A DNA stretch of 64,000 nucleotides from Geomicrobium sediminis (GCF_016908595.1 NZ_JAFBEC010000002.1:372001-436000), one strand, 5' to 3'; positions 17,258-27,047 are shown, numbered from the stretch's first letter. Made by a program: numbers and translations. Notes: generated by a model not told the origin, from the letters alone.

Positions 17258-20205
17258 TACATTCCCCTCCTATTTTTAACAAGATCTCCTGGGAACGTGT
17301 AATCAGACCTCGCCCACTTTTCTTCGACTTTAACTCCAATTTGTGGTTGAGGATTGCCGTAACGATGGTTCGTTTTCGGCAATGGCGATTTGCCCTTTTG
17401 CTTTAAGACTTCCATCTTCGCTGATACTTCTTTATATGCAGGTGTATCGGTGTCTTTATCGGCGTGAAAACTTGTTAAATAATTGATGGCTCCTTCGCCG
17501 TTCGTATTCATCGGTAAATATACTTGTTTACCGAAAACGCGATCAGTGACCACGCACTCGACTTTAACCGACCCATAAGGAGAAGTAAGCCGTACCATCG
17601 TGCCATCTTCAAGTTCTCGTTCCTTCGCCAGTTCATGTGACACTTCCAAAAAGACGCTCGGTGTCTTCTTAGTAATTCCTTCGCTCTGATACGTCATATT
17701 GCCTTCATGGAAATGTTCTAGTAAGCGACCGTTGTTCACATGCAAATCATACACTTCTTCAAATTCTAGCGGTTTAGTCCATTCGACTGGCCATAACCTC
17801 GCTTTCCCATCAGGCAAAGGAAATCCATCAGTAAATAAGAGTGGTGTGTCAGTTCCATCTTCCTTAACTGGCCATTGCAAACTATCGTACCCTTCTAATC
17901 GCTCATATGAAACACCAGCAAATAATGGTGTTAACGAAGCCGCTTCTGCCATAATCTCACTCGGATGGCTGTACGACCAACCTGCCCCCATTCGATTAGC
18001 AATCTCCATAATGATTTGCCAATCTGGTTTTGAGTCGCCTAGAGGCTCAAGTGCTTGATATAGTCGCTGGAATCGTCTTTCAGTATTAACGAATGTTCCC
18101 TCTTTCTCTAAGCTAGGGCTTGCTGGTAAAACGACGTCCGCATATTGACATGTTTTAGTAAAGAAAATGTCTTGGACAACGAAAAATGATAATTTTTCAA
18201 ACGCAGATTGCACATGATTTATATTAGAATCCACAATGCCCATATCTTCGCCTTTTAAATACAACACGTCTAATTTCCCTTCATGAATGGCATCGACCAT
18301 TTCATGGTTGTTCAACCCTGGTACGCTCGGTAAGGTTACGCCCCAATTTGCTTCAAAACGAGAACGAATCTCGTCATCGGTAACAAATTGATACCCAGGT
18401 AGACGATCTGGCATGCTGCCAAAATCACTTGCACCTTGGACGTTGTTATGACCTCGAAGTGGGTACGAGCCTGCACCAGGCTTCATATAATTACCGGTGA
18501 CGAGTAATAAATTGGAAATTGCAGTACTTGTATCACTTCCACCCCCATGTTGTGTCACACCCATCGCCCAAAGAATTGATGTTGTTTTAGCTTCATGAAT
18601 CATCGTAGCAATTCTTATAAGCTCTTCTTTCGTTAAAAGCGTCACTTCTACTGCATAATCAAGCGTGTAAGGAGTTAAGCTACTCAAGTAATCTTCAACG
18701 TTAGATACATGCTTTTCTAAAAATGCGACATCGTGCCATCCTTGGTCAACGATGTACTTTGTAATCGCAGATAACCAAACAAGATCACTGCCCGGAGATG
18801 GTTTCACAAATATGTCTGAACGCTCAGCTAAATCGTGTTTTCTAAGATCAGCAACAATCACTTTTTGACCGTTTAGCTTTTGGGCGCGCTTCACTCTCGT
18901 TGACAATACTGGATGCGACTCAACAGTATTTGAACCGATCGAAATGACTAATTCTGCTTTAGCGATATCTTCAATACCACCTGAATCTCCACCATAACCC
19001 ACTGTGCGCCAAAGCCCCATCGTAGCTGGAGATTGACAATATCGTGAGCAATTATCGATGTTATTTGTCCCGATTACCCCCCTGGCAAGCTTTTGCATTA
19101 AGTACGATTCTTCATTCGTACATTTAGACGATGAAATAAAAGCAAGAGCATCCGAACCTTTTGTATTTAATTTCGACTTGAATTTACTTTCAATGAGATC
19201 AAGCGCTTCTTCCCACTCAGCTTCCCGAAACGAATCGCCTTCGCGGATTAACGGCTTCGTTAAACGCTCTTCACTATTTACATAATCCCAACCGAACTTT
19301 CCTTTCACACACGTCGAAATTCCATTGGCTGGTGCTTCAGCCTGTGGTTCGATTTTTAAAATTTTGCGATCTTTCGTCCATACATCAAATGCACACCCAA
19401 CACCACAATACGTACAAACGGTTTTCGTTTTCTTAATTCTTTCTTCACGCATTGCCGCTTCTACATCTGATATCGTCATGAGCGACTCGTACCCTGTTTC
19501 AATATTTTTGGTAATGTTAACCATCGGTCTAAACGTTTCTTCTTTTATTCCTGTCAAAAATCCTGCTTCGCCTTCCATGCCTACTTCAAGCATTGCATTA
19601 CACGGACAGACCGTTGAACAATGTCCACAGTTAACACAAGAAGACTCATCAATTGTCGTATCTTTGTCCCAAATTACTCGGGGACGCTTTAAATTCCAAT
19701 CAATAGATAACGTCTCAGTTACTTGCACGTCTTGGCAAGCTTCAACACAACGACCACATAAAATACATTGATCGGGGTCATAACGATAAAATGTGCTTCG
19801 CTTAACTTCTGATTCTTTCGTAGAATGAGGGGTTTCTTGATGGCTAATCTTCATTTCTTTTACCGCATTATGTATTTCACAGTTTCCGTTATTGTAATCG
19901 CAAATTGTGCAATACAATTCATGATTTCCAAGCATTCGATCCATGGCAATTAACTGTGCTTCATGTACATCGCTACTTAGTGAATCCACAACATCACCAT
20001 CATTAATCTTCGTAGAACACGCCCGAACAAACTCTCCATTTACTTTCACGATACAACTATCACACGTTTCTATTGCTCCAAGACTTGGATGATAACATAG
20101 ACTCGGGACTTGCATGTCCATTTTCTGTAATCGCTCTAGCACGGACTCTCCACTAGAGATAATTTCTTGTTTTCCGTTAATCGCCACTGTCATCGTTTGA
20201 TTCAT
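17257..20205 (-). CDS. Molybdopterin formate dehydrogenase catalytic subunit (YrhE/YjgC type)
   Basis: A 982-residue enzyme that oxidises formate to CO2. N-terminal domains in order: a [2Fe-2S] ferredoxin (Cys37, 48, 51, 63), a His/Cys cluster (His95, Cys99, 102, 109), two [4Fe-4S] ferredoxin motifs (Cys147-157 and 190-200), then the molybdopterin domain with its own cluster (Cys264, 267, 271, 299). The metal ligand is Cys390 in NCSRYCQSPAT, a cysteine and not selenocysteine. The C-terminal molydopterin-dinucleotide binding domain follows. The architecture matches B. subtilis YrhE and YjgC, which are soluble, presumably with a separate electron acceptor. It is the first gene of an operon with DUF1641 and fdhD, expressed from a sigma-B-type promoter. 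Confidence 0.93.
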   Translation of the reverse strand: MNQTMTVAINGKQEIISSGESVLERLQKMDMQVPSLCYHPSLGAIETCDSCIVKVNGEFVRACSTKINDGDVVDSLSSDVHEAQLIAMDRMLGNHELYCTICDYNNGNCEIHNAVKEMKISHQETPHSTKESEVKRSTFYRYDPDQCILCGRCVEACQDVQVTETLSIDWNLKRPRVIWDKDTTIDESSCVNCGHCSTVCPCNAMLEVGMEGEAGFLTGIKEETFRPMVNITKNIETGYESLMTISDVEAAMREERIKKTKTVCTYCGVGCAFDVWTKDRKILKIEPQAEAPANGISTCVKGKFGWDYVNSEERLTKPLIREGDSFREAEWEEALDLIESKFKSKLNTKGSDALAFISSSKCTNEESYLMQKLARGVIGTNNIDNCSRYCQSPATMGLWRTVGYGGDSGGIEDIAKAELVISIGSNTVESHPVLSTRVKRAQKLNGQKVIVADLRKHDLAERSDIFVKPSPGSDLVWLSAITKYIVDQGWHDVAFLEKHVSNVEDYLSSLTPYTLDYAVEVTLLTKEELIRIATMIHEAKTTSILWAMGVTQHGGGSDTSTAISNLLLVTGNYMKPGAGSYPLRGHNNVQGASDFGSMPDRLPGYQFVTDDEIRSRFEANWGVTLPSVPGLNNHEMVDAIHEGKLDVLYLKGEDMGIVDSNINHVQSAFEKLSFFVVQDIFFTKTCQYADVVLPASPSLEKEGTFVNTERRFQRLYQALEPLGDSKPDWQIIMEIANRMGAGWSYSHPSEIMAEAASLTPLFAGVSYERLEGYDSLQWPVKEDGTDTPLLFTDGFPLPDGKARLWPVEWTKPLEFEEVYDLHVNNGRLLEHFHEGNMTYQSEGITKKTPSVFLEVSHELAKERELEDGTMVRLTSPYGSVKVECVVTDRVFGKQVYLPMNTNGEGAINYLTSFHADKDTDTPAYKEVSAKMEVLKQKGKSPLPKTNHRYGNPQPQIGVKVEEKWARSDYTFPGDLVKNRRGM

Positions 20206-20247
20206 CTGGGCTCCTCCTTGTTATTGAGTGAGTTGAATTTAATTTAT

Positions 20248-20273
20248 TTTCCCTTAATTCGAAATCATTAAAC
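20248..20273 (-). promoter_or_regulatory. Sigma-B-type promoter of the formate dehydrogenase operon
   Basis: On the minus strand GTTTAA (20273-20268) and GGGAAA (20253-20248) are separated by 14 bases and match the general-stress consensus GTTT(AA) N12-15 GGGWAW. The coding start lies 43 bases downstream. Confidence 0.65.
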
Positions 20274-20290
20274 ACAAAACATTACAATCA

Positions 20291-20316
20291 GTTTTAAGTT
20301 CATTATTTTCGGGTAA
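20291..20316 (+). promoter_or_regulatory. Sigma-B-type promoter of the formate channel gene
   Basis: GTTTTA (20291-20296) and GGGTAA (20311-20316) with a 14-base spacer match the sigma-B consensus. The channel ATG is 30 bases further on with TAAAGGAGGA ahead of it. Confidence 0.65.
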
Positions 20317-20345
20317 CTTACACTATTCGTTAAAGGAGGAATAAC

Positions 20346-21158
20346 ATGTACAAAGACACACTTGTTACAATAAATGAACAAGCCACTAACAAGATTAGAT
20401 TTTTCTCTTCATCCCCATTGCGCTATTTATTGGCTTCGATTCTTGCAGGAGCTTATGTTGGTGTTGGAACAATTGTTTTATTTTCTATCGGCCAACCACT
20501 ACATATTACAGGTTCTCCTTTTTTAGATGTGATGACAGGAGCTACGTTCGGTATTGCTCTTGCACTTGTTTTATGGGCAGGCTCGGAGCTTTTTACTGGT
20601 AATAATTTAATTTTCACCGTAAGTTCTCTTTCAAACCTAACGAGTTGGTCTCAAACGTTAGCGATTTGGGGATGGAGTTACTTTGGTAACTTGATTGGTG
20701 CGCTCTTGTTGTCTTTTCTAGTTTTGTTAACTGGCCTTTTTCAAGGCGCCGATGATAGCCATTACATGTTTTCACTCGCTTCAGAAAAGATGAATGCACC
20801 GATGATGGAACTTTTTTTCAGAGGGATTCTTTGCAATTGGATTGTATGTCTTGCAATCTGGACTTCACTAAGAGCAGAAGGTGACATCGCGAAATTATTC
20901 TTAATCTTCGTTTTAATCATGGCGTTCATTGCCGCTGGTCTCGAGCATAGTATTGCGAACATGTCGATCTTAGGAATCGCTTTGCTTCATGGTGGTTCAG
21001 AGACCATTACATTCGGGGGATTTATTCATAACCTCATTCCAGTAACGATTGGCAACATTATTGGTGGAGCTATATTCGTCGCTTCTACGTATTTTGTGAT
21101 TAGCGTGAACAAAGATGAAGATAAAGAAGAGCTAAATAATGATCAAAAAAGTGCTTAA
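20346..21158 (+). CDS. Formate/nitrite transporter family channel (YrhG-like)
   Basis: A 270-residue FNT-family protein with six predicted membrane helices. It has the loop GSELFTGNNLIFTV (about residues 79-92) and the later FFRGILCNWIVCLAIW and GLEHSIANM blocks typical of pentameric formate or nitrite channels. It is divergent from the formate dehydrogenase gene, so formate is the likely substrate. B. subtilis yrhG sits in the same neighbourhood as yrhE. The C-terminal tail is acidic and cytoplasmic. Confidence 0.88.
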   Translation: MYKDTLVTINEQATNKIRFFSSSPLRYLLASILAGAYVGVGTIVLFSIGQPLHITGSPFLDVMTGATFGIALALVLWAGSELFTGNNLIFTVSSLSNLTSWSQTLAIWGWSYFGNLIGALLLSFLVLLTGLFQGADDSHYMFSLASEKMNAPMMELFFRGILCNWIVCLAIWTSLRAEGDIAKLFLIFVLIMAFIAAGLEHSIANMSILGIALLHGGSETITFGGFIHNLIPVTIGNIIGGAIFVASTYFVISVNKDEDKEELNNDQKSA

Positions 21159-21196
21159 TTATTAATTGTCCAAATGAGTTTATGTTCAGTAGGAGC

Positions 21197-21223
21197 TATA
21201 ACGCTCAAATTTTGAGCGTTATA
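21197..21223. repeat. Perfect 12-bp hairpin without T-tail
   Basis: TATAACGCTCAA and TTGAGCGTTATA are perfect arms around a 3-base loop. Neither strand has a T-run after it. It stands in the 229-base gap between the converging channel gene and moaD; the rest of that gap shows no gene. It may act as a poor terminator, mRNA end stabiliser or protein site. Confidence 0.5.
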
Positions 21224-21387
21224 CTCTTGGAAAGAAACGTCTGTGCGTCAAAAAACTTGCATCAACCATAGGCATTCTGAGCTAATTTTATGCTTTAAAG
21301 ATAAAAGCAAAAAACCCTAGATACGAATCGTTGCAAAAGATTCTAAGCACATAGTGCAGGATAACTGTAACGCTACATCCCTTCTTT

Positions 21388-21627
21388 TCACCCTCCACTC
21401 ACTGGAGGGATGAACGCTATTGTGTCTCCGCTTTTCACATAGTCAGTGTCTTCAACAAATTCTTCGTTGACGGCGATCATCGTTCGTTCTAAGCTCCCTT
21501 TTGGTAGCGTATAGGTTTGTTCAACCCACAGTTTGATTTCTCGTACCGTTTTACCAGCAATGTCAGCGTTTACTTGTGCTTGTCCGATTTTTTCTTTCAT
21601 TCCTGCGAAAAATAACACGTCAACCAT
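21388..21627 (-). CDS. moaD: Molybdopterin synthase small subunit MoaD
   Basis: A 79-residue ubiquitin-like sulfur carrier ending in PPVSGG, the diglycine tail that is adenylated by MoeB and thiocarboxylated. With MoaE it inserts the dithiolene sulfurs into precursor Z. It overlaps moaE by 8 bases and is the last gene of the moaA-moeB-moeA-mobB-moaE-moaD operon. Confidence 0.93.
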   Translation of the reverse strand: MVDVLFFAGMKEKIGQAQVNADIAGKTVREIKLWVEQTYTLPKGSLERTMIAVNEEFVEDTDYVKSGDTIAFIPPVSGG

Positions 21628-22069
21628 GATTCTCCTCCTTTTCTGGATATGCGTTTTGCTCGAGTTGATCCCCTACCCAAAAACTGCCATCTGCCCAGTA
21701 TTCTTTTTTCCAAATAGGAACGATTTGTTTAATCCGCTCAATTGCATATGCTGTTGCTTCGTGGGAGGCCTGTCTATGTGGTGAACTTACAGCAATGACA
21801 ACAGCAATTTCTTGAATGGCTAATGTTCCAAGTCGGTGTGTTATTGCAACGGTTGTGTGCGGCCACTGTTCTTGGATTTCAGCACCGATCCGCTCTAACA
21901 TTTTGACAGCCATCGATTCATACGCGTGATATTCTAACTGCAGTGTTTGTTTACCGTGTGTCATTTCTCTTACTGTACCGATAAAGGTTTGTACGGCTCC
22001 GACGTTATTGTGTAGAACTTGTTCAATGAGTTCGTTGACGTCGATCGGTTCATTGGTGACGTTAAACAT
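21620..22069 (-). CDS. moaE: Molybdopterin synthase large subunit MoaE
   Basis: A 149-residue catalytic subunit that converts precursor Z to molybdopterin using MoaD thiocarboxylate. Diagnostic segments are GAVQTFIGTVREMTHGK near residue 30, LEYHAYESMA, the catalytic HRLGTLAIQEIAVVIAVSSPHR block and KKEYWADGSFWVG near the C-terminus. It overlaps both mobB and moaD, so the products are made in coordinated amounts. Confidence 0.95.
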   Translation of the reverse strand: MFNVTNEPIDVNELIEQVLHNNVGAVQTFIGTVREMTHGKQTLQLEYHAYESMAVKMLERIGAEIQEQWPHTTVAITHRLGTLAIQEIAVVIAVSSPHRQASHEATAYAIERIKQIVPIWKKEYWADGSFWVGDQLEQNAYPEKEENHG

Positions 22070-22589
22070 GTTCGCTCCTCATTCCTACAATTTGATTTAC
22101 GAAGTAAGAGATCCACATTTCTTCTTCATCACGTAAAAATATGGCTGTCTCTTTACAGTCGATCTGAAGACGATGATGCTGAATGACTCCGATCGTTTGA
22201 GAACGATCTAACAATGAGAAATCGTCTTCATCTCGAAGTAATACGATGTTTGGCAGTTGTATATCTTTAAACCCTTCAACAAATACAACGTCCACCGTCA
22301 TTACGAGAGATTGTAAGTGCAGCAATTCAGTGAGCGACATTTCTTTCTTTAATTGAATACTAACTTCTCCCCCACCTTCTACAAAACTCGCTTTTGCACC
22401 TGCTGTAATAAAGCGTTCGCTATCGTATCTTGCTTTTGGTGGAACAGGCGAGTGACCGTGATGTTTAATGACTGTGGATGTAAGGTTTCTTTGCTCTAGG
22501 GCAGCAATGAGTTTGGAGATTGTCGTTGTCTTCCCCGCGTTCTTATACCCGACTATTTGTACGATACAATTGGGATGTCCCATGGCCAT
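22062..22589 (-). CDS. mobB: Molybdopterin-guanine dinucleotide biosynthesis adaptor MobB
   Basis: A 175-residue P-loop GTPase (VGYKNAGKTTTISKLIAAL, about residues 13-31) with the following switch region VIKHHGHSP. MobB assists formation or delivery of the dinucleotide form of the cofactor. The gene starts inside moeA, overlapping it by 37 bases. The ATG codes MAMGHPN; no better start lies closer. Confidence 0.9.
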   Translation of the reverse strand: MAMGHPNCIVQIVGYKNAGKTTTISKLIAALEQRNLTSTVIKHHGHSPVPPKARYDSERFITAGAKASFVEGGGEVSIQLKKEMSLTELLHLQSLVMTVDVVFVEGFKDIQLPNIVLLRDEDDFSLLDRSQTIGVIQHHRLQIDCKETAIFLRDEEEMWISYFVNQIVGMRSEHV

Positions 22590-23833
22590 TGACTACCTTT
22601 TTGATCATGTAGATCTAATAGATTCACTTCTTCCCCACGCTTGTACCCTTTTGATCCTGCAGGTAAAACGATCAATACGTCAGCTTCTCCGAGTGCAATA
22701 ACAGAACTCGATTTGTCTAGTCCAGATGGTTTCACATATTGTACGCCTTCACGCTCCAAAGCAACACCACGAATCAACCTTGTGTACGGATTTGGTTTAG
22801 GGTAATCACTGTCTAACACACCAATGGATCGTTTTAAATGCAAATCACGTGCACCGAGCGCTTTACGAATTAACGGTCGGACAAACAGTTCAAACCCTAC
22901 ATAACATGCACCAGGGTTACCTGATAAACCATAGATCAACTGTCCATCTTTTTCAGCAACTGTCGTGACACTACCTGGACGCATAGCAACTTTGTTAAAA
23001 AGTGTCGTCGCATGAAGACGTTCAACAAGTTGTGGCACGAGATCATAATCACCAACAGAAGCACCGCCTGTTGTAATCATTGCATCGACTTCTTGTAACG
23101 CATCAGTCACAACATCCACACATGCATCCAATTCGTCAGGGAGTTTTCCATACATGACTGGGATGCCACCAGCACGTTTTACTTGAGATGCCGCCATGTA
23201 CGCATTGCTGTTTCGGATTTTCCCGGGCTGTAAAGGTTCGTGAACATCTAATAGCTCGCTACCCGTTGCAAGAATTCCAATTCGTGGTTTTCGAAACACA
23301 GGGACGATATCGTAACCAAACGTTGCCAGTAACGCAACGGTACCAGGATGAATGATCGCCCCTTTTTCTATGAGCACTTGATCTTTTTTCGTATCTTCAC
23401 CTTGAAATGAAATGTTCTCGTTATGGTGGTGAGGACGAATAATCGTAACCATATCTGCTTCATTTGTATGTATTTCTTCCAACATCACAACTGCATCACT
23501 TTGACTTGGCATTTGTGCGCCCGTCATGATGCGAACCGCTTGACCATTTTCAAGATCGTCCGTATATAAACTTCCTGCACCAATATCTCCTACAACGTGT
23601 AGTCGCGTTGGGTTTTGCCTACTTGCTTGACTCGTATCTTCAGAGCGAATGGCATATCCGTCATAAGGTGCGCGATTAAAAGGCGGAACGTCGTGGTCTG
23701 CTAGTAAATCTTCTGCTAAAAATCGTAAATCACTTTCCAATAGTGGCACATAATCAATTGCTTGGTTAAATTCATAGTTCATCACACGACTGACCGCATC
23801 AGAAATTGAAATTGGTCTACGTACTTCTACCAA
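22553..23833 (-). CDS. moeA: Molybdopterin molybdenumtransferase MoeA
   Basis: A 426-residue enzyme that inserts molybdate into adenylated molybdopterin. The N-terminal PFNRAPYDGYAIR, the central GILATGSELL and TTGGASVGDYD and the GLSGNPGACYVGFELFVRP C-terminal block are diagnostic MoeA motifs. It follows moeB with a 12-base gap and overlaps mobB. Confidence 0.95.
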   Translation of the reverse strand: MVEVRRPISISDAVSRVMNYEFNQAIDYVPLLESDLRFLAEDLLADHDVPPFNRAPYDGYAIRSEDTSQASRQNPTRLHVVGDIGAGSLYTDDLENGQAVRIMTGAQMPSQSDAVVMLEEIHTNEADMVTIIRPHHHNENISFQGEDTKKDQVLIEKGAIIHPGTVALLATFGYDIVPVFRKPRIGILATGSELLDVHEPLQPGKIRNSNAYMAASQVKRAGGIPVMYGKLPDELDACVDVVTDALQEVDAMITTGGASVGDYDLVPQLVERLHATTLFNKVAMRPGSVTTVAEKDGQLIYGLSGNPGACYVGFELFVRPLIRKALGARDLHLKRSIGVLDSDYPKPNPYTRLIRGVALEREGVQYVKPSGLDKSSSVIALGEADVLIVLPAGSKGYKRGEEVNLLDLHDQKGSQWPWDIPIVSYK

Positions 23834-23845
23834 GGTAACCCCTCC

Positions 23846-24862
23846 TTATTCCATCATTTCATGGTAAAACACCTTTGCTTCTTCAACATCTTTCGTACCG
23901 TGAACGAGTACTCTCCCATCTTTAAAGATCGCCATTCGCTTGCCTGATTCGTACTCTGTGAAGGATAGTAAAAACGAATTCTTCTTTGTTTTACCATAGG
24001 CGGCTAACTTCATTTCTAAATGTGAGAGATCAAATGATCGGTCTTTCATACGAATTTGAATCGTATCACGGCCACAAAGCACCGCAATGTCATTCTGTTG
24101 TAACGATTGCAGGTACGGAAACGTGCGCTCACTTCCGCACGTTTTGCACGACTCTTTTTTCATTTTTTTCATTGAGAATTTCTGATAGTTGCCTTCCCAA
24201 ATGTCATAGATACTTATTGATCGGTCAATTACATCGGATTTACCAGTTAACCATTTTAATACGTGTACAGTTTGCATTAATGACGTTTGTTGAATAACTG
24301 GGGCAATGACTCCGTGACTGTCACACGTCATTGCCTCTCCAGGAATGAACTTCATCACGCACATTAAACACGGATCTTCATTCGGTTGAAAAAACTTCGT
24401 CATGCCGTATGATCCTGCACAGGCACCAAACACCCACGGAATGTTATGTTTCACAGACAGATCATTCATAATAAAACGAATGTCGAAATTATCAGTTCCA
24501 TCAATTAAAATGTCGACATCGCTTAGCAATGGTTCCAAATTACGAGCTGTTGCATCTATGACGTGAGCTTCGATTCTAGCATCTGAATTAATTTCTTCTA
24601 ATCGCCTCTTCGCAGCGATTGCCTTTGGTAACACTTGCTCTACATCCGCTTCACAGTACAATTGTTGGCGATGCAAATTGCTTAATTCAACATAATCGCG
24701 GTCAACAATGGTGACCGTCTTCACTCCTGCACGAACGAGCGTTTCTGCACTTACACTTCCAAGCGCCCCGACACCAATGAGTAAAACATGTGCTTGTCCA
24801 AGTCGATCTTGTCCAGCCTTGCCAATCGGTGAAAAAGACATTTGCTTTTCGTATCGGTTCAC
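23846..24862 (-). CDS. moeB: MoeB/ThiF-family adenylyltransferase
   Basis: A 338-residue E1-like enzyme that adenylates the C-terminal glycine of MoaD, and possibly ThiS. It has the ATP-binding motif VLLIGVGALGSVSAETLVRAG (split around residue 35), the DNFDIRFIMND block and a zinc site from CLMC and CKTC. About 90 residues after the zinc site form an extra C-terminal domain that resembles a rhodanese-like module in related proteins, without a clear active-site cysteine loop. It is in the moa operon, so MoaD is the most likely partner. Confidence 0.88.
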   Translation of the reverse strand: MNRYEKQMSFSPIGKAGQDRLGQAHVLLIGVGALGSVSAETLVRAGVKTVTIVDRDYVELSNLHRQQLYCEADVEQVLPKAIAAKRRLEEINSDARIEAHVIDATARNLEPLLSDVDILIDGTDNFDIRFIMNDLSVKHNIPWVFGACAGSYGMTKFFQPNEDPCLMCVMKFIPGEAMTCDSHGVIAPVIQQTSLMQTVHVLKWLTGKSDVIDRSISIYDIWEGNYQKFSMKKMKKESCKTCGSERTFPYLQSLQQNDIAVLCGRDTIQIRMKDRSFDLSHLEMKLAAYGKTKKNSFLLSFTEYESGKRMAIFKDGRVLVHGTKDVEEAKVFYHEMME

Positions 24863-24874
24863 GTAACGTCCCCC

Positions 24875-25891
24875 TTATCCACCAATATAGGACATTTCTA
24901 TTTTCTTGCGACTTCTTGCACTTTCTTCTGTTCTCGTTTCGGAATAACGATCTCGTCGCTTCTCCCAAATCTGTCTGATTGAGTCACCTAACAATTCGTC
25001 ACTTGCACCTTCTCGAACGAGTTCTCTCAAGTCTGTTCCTGTCTCTGAAAACAAACACGTATAAAGCTTTCCATCTGCACTGATCCGGGCTCTCGTACAC
25101 GTTCCACAAAACGTTTCCGTTACTGACGAGATAAATCCTACTTCACTAGCTTGATCTAAATAACGATACCGTTTTGCTACCTCTCCATAGTATTCCTCAT
25201 CAACCGGAACAACAGGCGAAAACGACTTTACTTGATCGAGCAATTCTTTTTTTGAGACGACTTGATCAAAATTCCAACCGTTCGTTTGACCAACGTCCAT
25301 AAACTCAATGAAACGTAATGTGACTTGTTCTCGTTTACAAAATTGTGCCATCGGAAGTACTTCATGTTCATTAACACCACGTTGTACAACCATGTTAATC
25401 TTCACGCCGAGTCCTGCTTCTTTTGCCGCTTTAATTCCTCGAATGACAGCGTTCGGTGACGTTTTTCTTCCACTCATCAACTGGAACGTCTCAATGGATA
25501 ACGCATCAAAGCTAATGTTCACCCGTTCCAAACCGGCAGCTTTTAACTCTTTCGCTAACTTCGGTAACATCACACCATTTGTCGTTAACGCAAGATCATT
25601 GATTCCTTTGATTTGTTTAAGGCGCTCTATAAGAGATGCAACCCCTTTACGTAACAGCGGTTCGCCACCTGTAATTCGAAGCTTGGTCACGCCTAGCTTC
25701 GCAAATTGATCTGCAATCCGAACGATTTCATCAAACGACAACAACTGCTCTTCATTCATAAATACATAATCTGGTCCAAAAATTTCTTTAGGCATGCAAT
25801 AGGAGCATCGAAAATTGCACCGATCCATAATCGAGATGCGCAAATCTTTCAACGGTCGAAGAAACTGATCATTAACGGGATTGGCTGCCAC
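24875..25891 (-). CDS. moaA: GTP 3',8-cyclase MoaA
   Basis: A 338-residue radical SAM enzyme for the first step of molybdenum cofactor synthesis. The radical SAM cluster is Cys25, 29, 32 (CNFRCSYC), and the second cluster is in the C-terminal [14 protein letters not shown] plus a later cysteine. The C-terminus ends in GG, as required for activity in MoaA. It opens the minus-strand moa operon; moaB starts divergently about 95 bases away. Confidence 0.96.
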   Translation of the reverse strand: MAANPVNDQFLRPLKDLRISIMDRCNFRCSYCMPKEIFGPDYVFMNEEQLLSFDEIVRIADQFAKLGVTKLRITGGEPLLRKGVASLIERLKQIKGINDLALTTNGVMLPKLAKELKAAGLERVNISFDALSIETFQLMSGRKTSPNAVIRGIKAAKEAGLGVKINMVVQRGVNEHEVLPMAQFCKREQVTLRFIEFMDVGQTNGWNFDQVVSKKELLDQVKSFSPVVPVDEEYYGEVAKRYRYLDQASEVGFISSVTETFCGTCTRARISADGKLYTCLFSETGTDLRELVREGASDELLGDSIRQIWEKRRDRYSETRTEESARSRKKIEMSYIGG

Positions 25892-25986
25892 TTTACGACT
25901 CCTTTCACGTTCATTTACTATAGAAGTAGCAAATGATGTACAATTTGTATTATTCTAACATACAGAAGGCGAGGGAAGACAAGCAT

Positions 25987-26475
25987 ATGCATCATAAACA
26001 TGACCACACCTCTTCATCTGTCGCCATTCTCACATTAAGTGATACGCGGAATCTGACTGAAGACAAAAGCGGTACAAAAATTGAACAACTACTTTCACCC
26101 CTTCATACAATCGTTGATCGCAAGCTCATAAAAGATGATCCTCTTCATCTACAAGCTGTCTTAACAGACTGGATTCAAGACGACCGAATTTCAATCATTA
26201 TTACGACAGGTGGAACCGGTATAAGTGAACGTGATACTACGTATTCAATTGTTGAACAACTGATCGAAACACCGATGCACGGCTTCGGTGAACTCTTTCG
26301 CATAAAAAGTTATGAAGAAATTGGAGCGCGGGCCATGCTTAGCAATGCAATTGCTGGGACGGTTAATCAAACGGCGATTTTTTCTCTTCCAGGATCTGTT
26401 CACGCCGTAACGCTTGCGATGACCGAATTAATTCTACCAACAATCAATCATGTGAGCAGGGAGCTTATAAAATGA
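25987..26475 (+). CDS. moaB: Molybdenum cofactor biosynthesis protein MoaB
   Basis: A 162-residue MogA/MoaB-family protein that adenylates molybdopterin before metal insertion. TTGGTGISERDTTY (near residue 75) is the substrate-binding signature, and IFSLPGS is also present. The start at ATG 25987 gives the histidine-rich beginning MHHKHDHTSS. The frame runs upstream to 25933, but those codons precede the GAGGG site at 25971. It opens the plus-strand operon and overlaps mobA by 4 bases. Confidence 0.9.
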   Translation: MHHKHDHTSSSVAILTLSDTRNLTEDKSGTKIEQLLSPLHTIVDRKLIKDDPLHLQAVLTDWIQDDRISIIITTGGTGISERDTTYSIVEQLIETPMHGFGELFRIKSYEEIGARAMLSNAIAGTVNQTAIFSLPGSVHAVTLAMTELILPTINHVSRELIK

Positions 26476-27047
26476 CGATTGCTGGACTCATTATGGCGGG
26501 CGGTCGCTCAACACGTTATGGGAAACAAAAACTGTTTGAATTTCATGAAAACGAAGCGCTTTGGATGAAGAGTGTTCATGCGCTACAAAAAGCCAACACT
26601 CACGACATTTACGTGCTAACGAACAACAACTTGAATGAACATTTTTTAACACACGATGTACATGTACTCATTGACCAGTCCCCACATGCTGGGCCGATGC
26701 ACGCTTTACACGGTGCGATGAGTGCTCTGCATGAAGACTTCGAATGGTTTCAAGTGTTGGCTGGTGATTTGCCTACGGTTACCCCTCAACTACTAATCGA
26801 ATTACAAAACCATTTACGTACAAATCCGGACTATGATTGTTTACTTCCAATAAACAATGGGAAATTGCAACCGTTACACGGGCTTTATCACCGTAATTGC
26901 TTACGAGCACTTCAACATCAATCAAGTAAAGATGCTTCGATGCGGACGTTAATTGAACGTGTAAACACGAAAACCATTAATTTTTCAAATAAACATGACT
27001 TTATCAATATTAATTACGAACACGATTGGAAAGGAGTCGGACGATGA
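26472..27047 (+). CDS. mobA: Molybdenum cofactor guanylyltransferase MobA
   Basis: A 191-residue nucleotidyltransferase that attaches GMP to molybdopterin. The N-terminal motif AGLIMAGGRSTRYGKQK is the GTP-binding LxxGGxSxRxGxxK signature, and the metal-binding acidic pair lies in AGDLPTV. It overlaps moaB upstream and moaC downstream (ATGA), so the three are translated together. Presence of MobA means the cell makes the guanine-dinucleotide form needed by formate dehydrogenase. Confidence 0.9.
   Translation: MTIAGLIMAGGRSTRYGKQKLFEFHENEALWMKSVHALQKANTHDIYVLTNNNLNEHFLTHDVHVLIDQSPHAGPMHALHGAMSALHEDFEWFQVLAGDLPTVTPQLLIELQNHLRTNPDYDCLLPINNGKLQPLHGLYHRNCLRALQHQSSKDASMRTLIERVNTKTINFSNKHDFININYEHDWKGVGR

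Noticed and set aside
21159-21387. Moco riboswitch or further gene between the formate channel gene and moaD
   Set aside because: The region is downstream of both converging operons, where a moa leader would not be placed, and no coding frame with a ribosome site was found.
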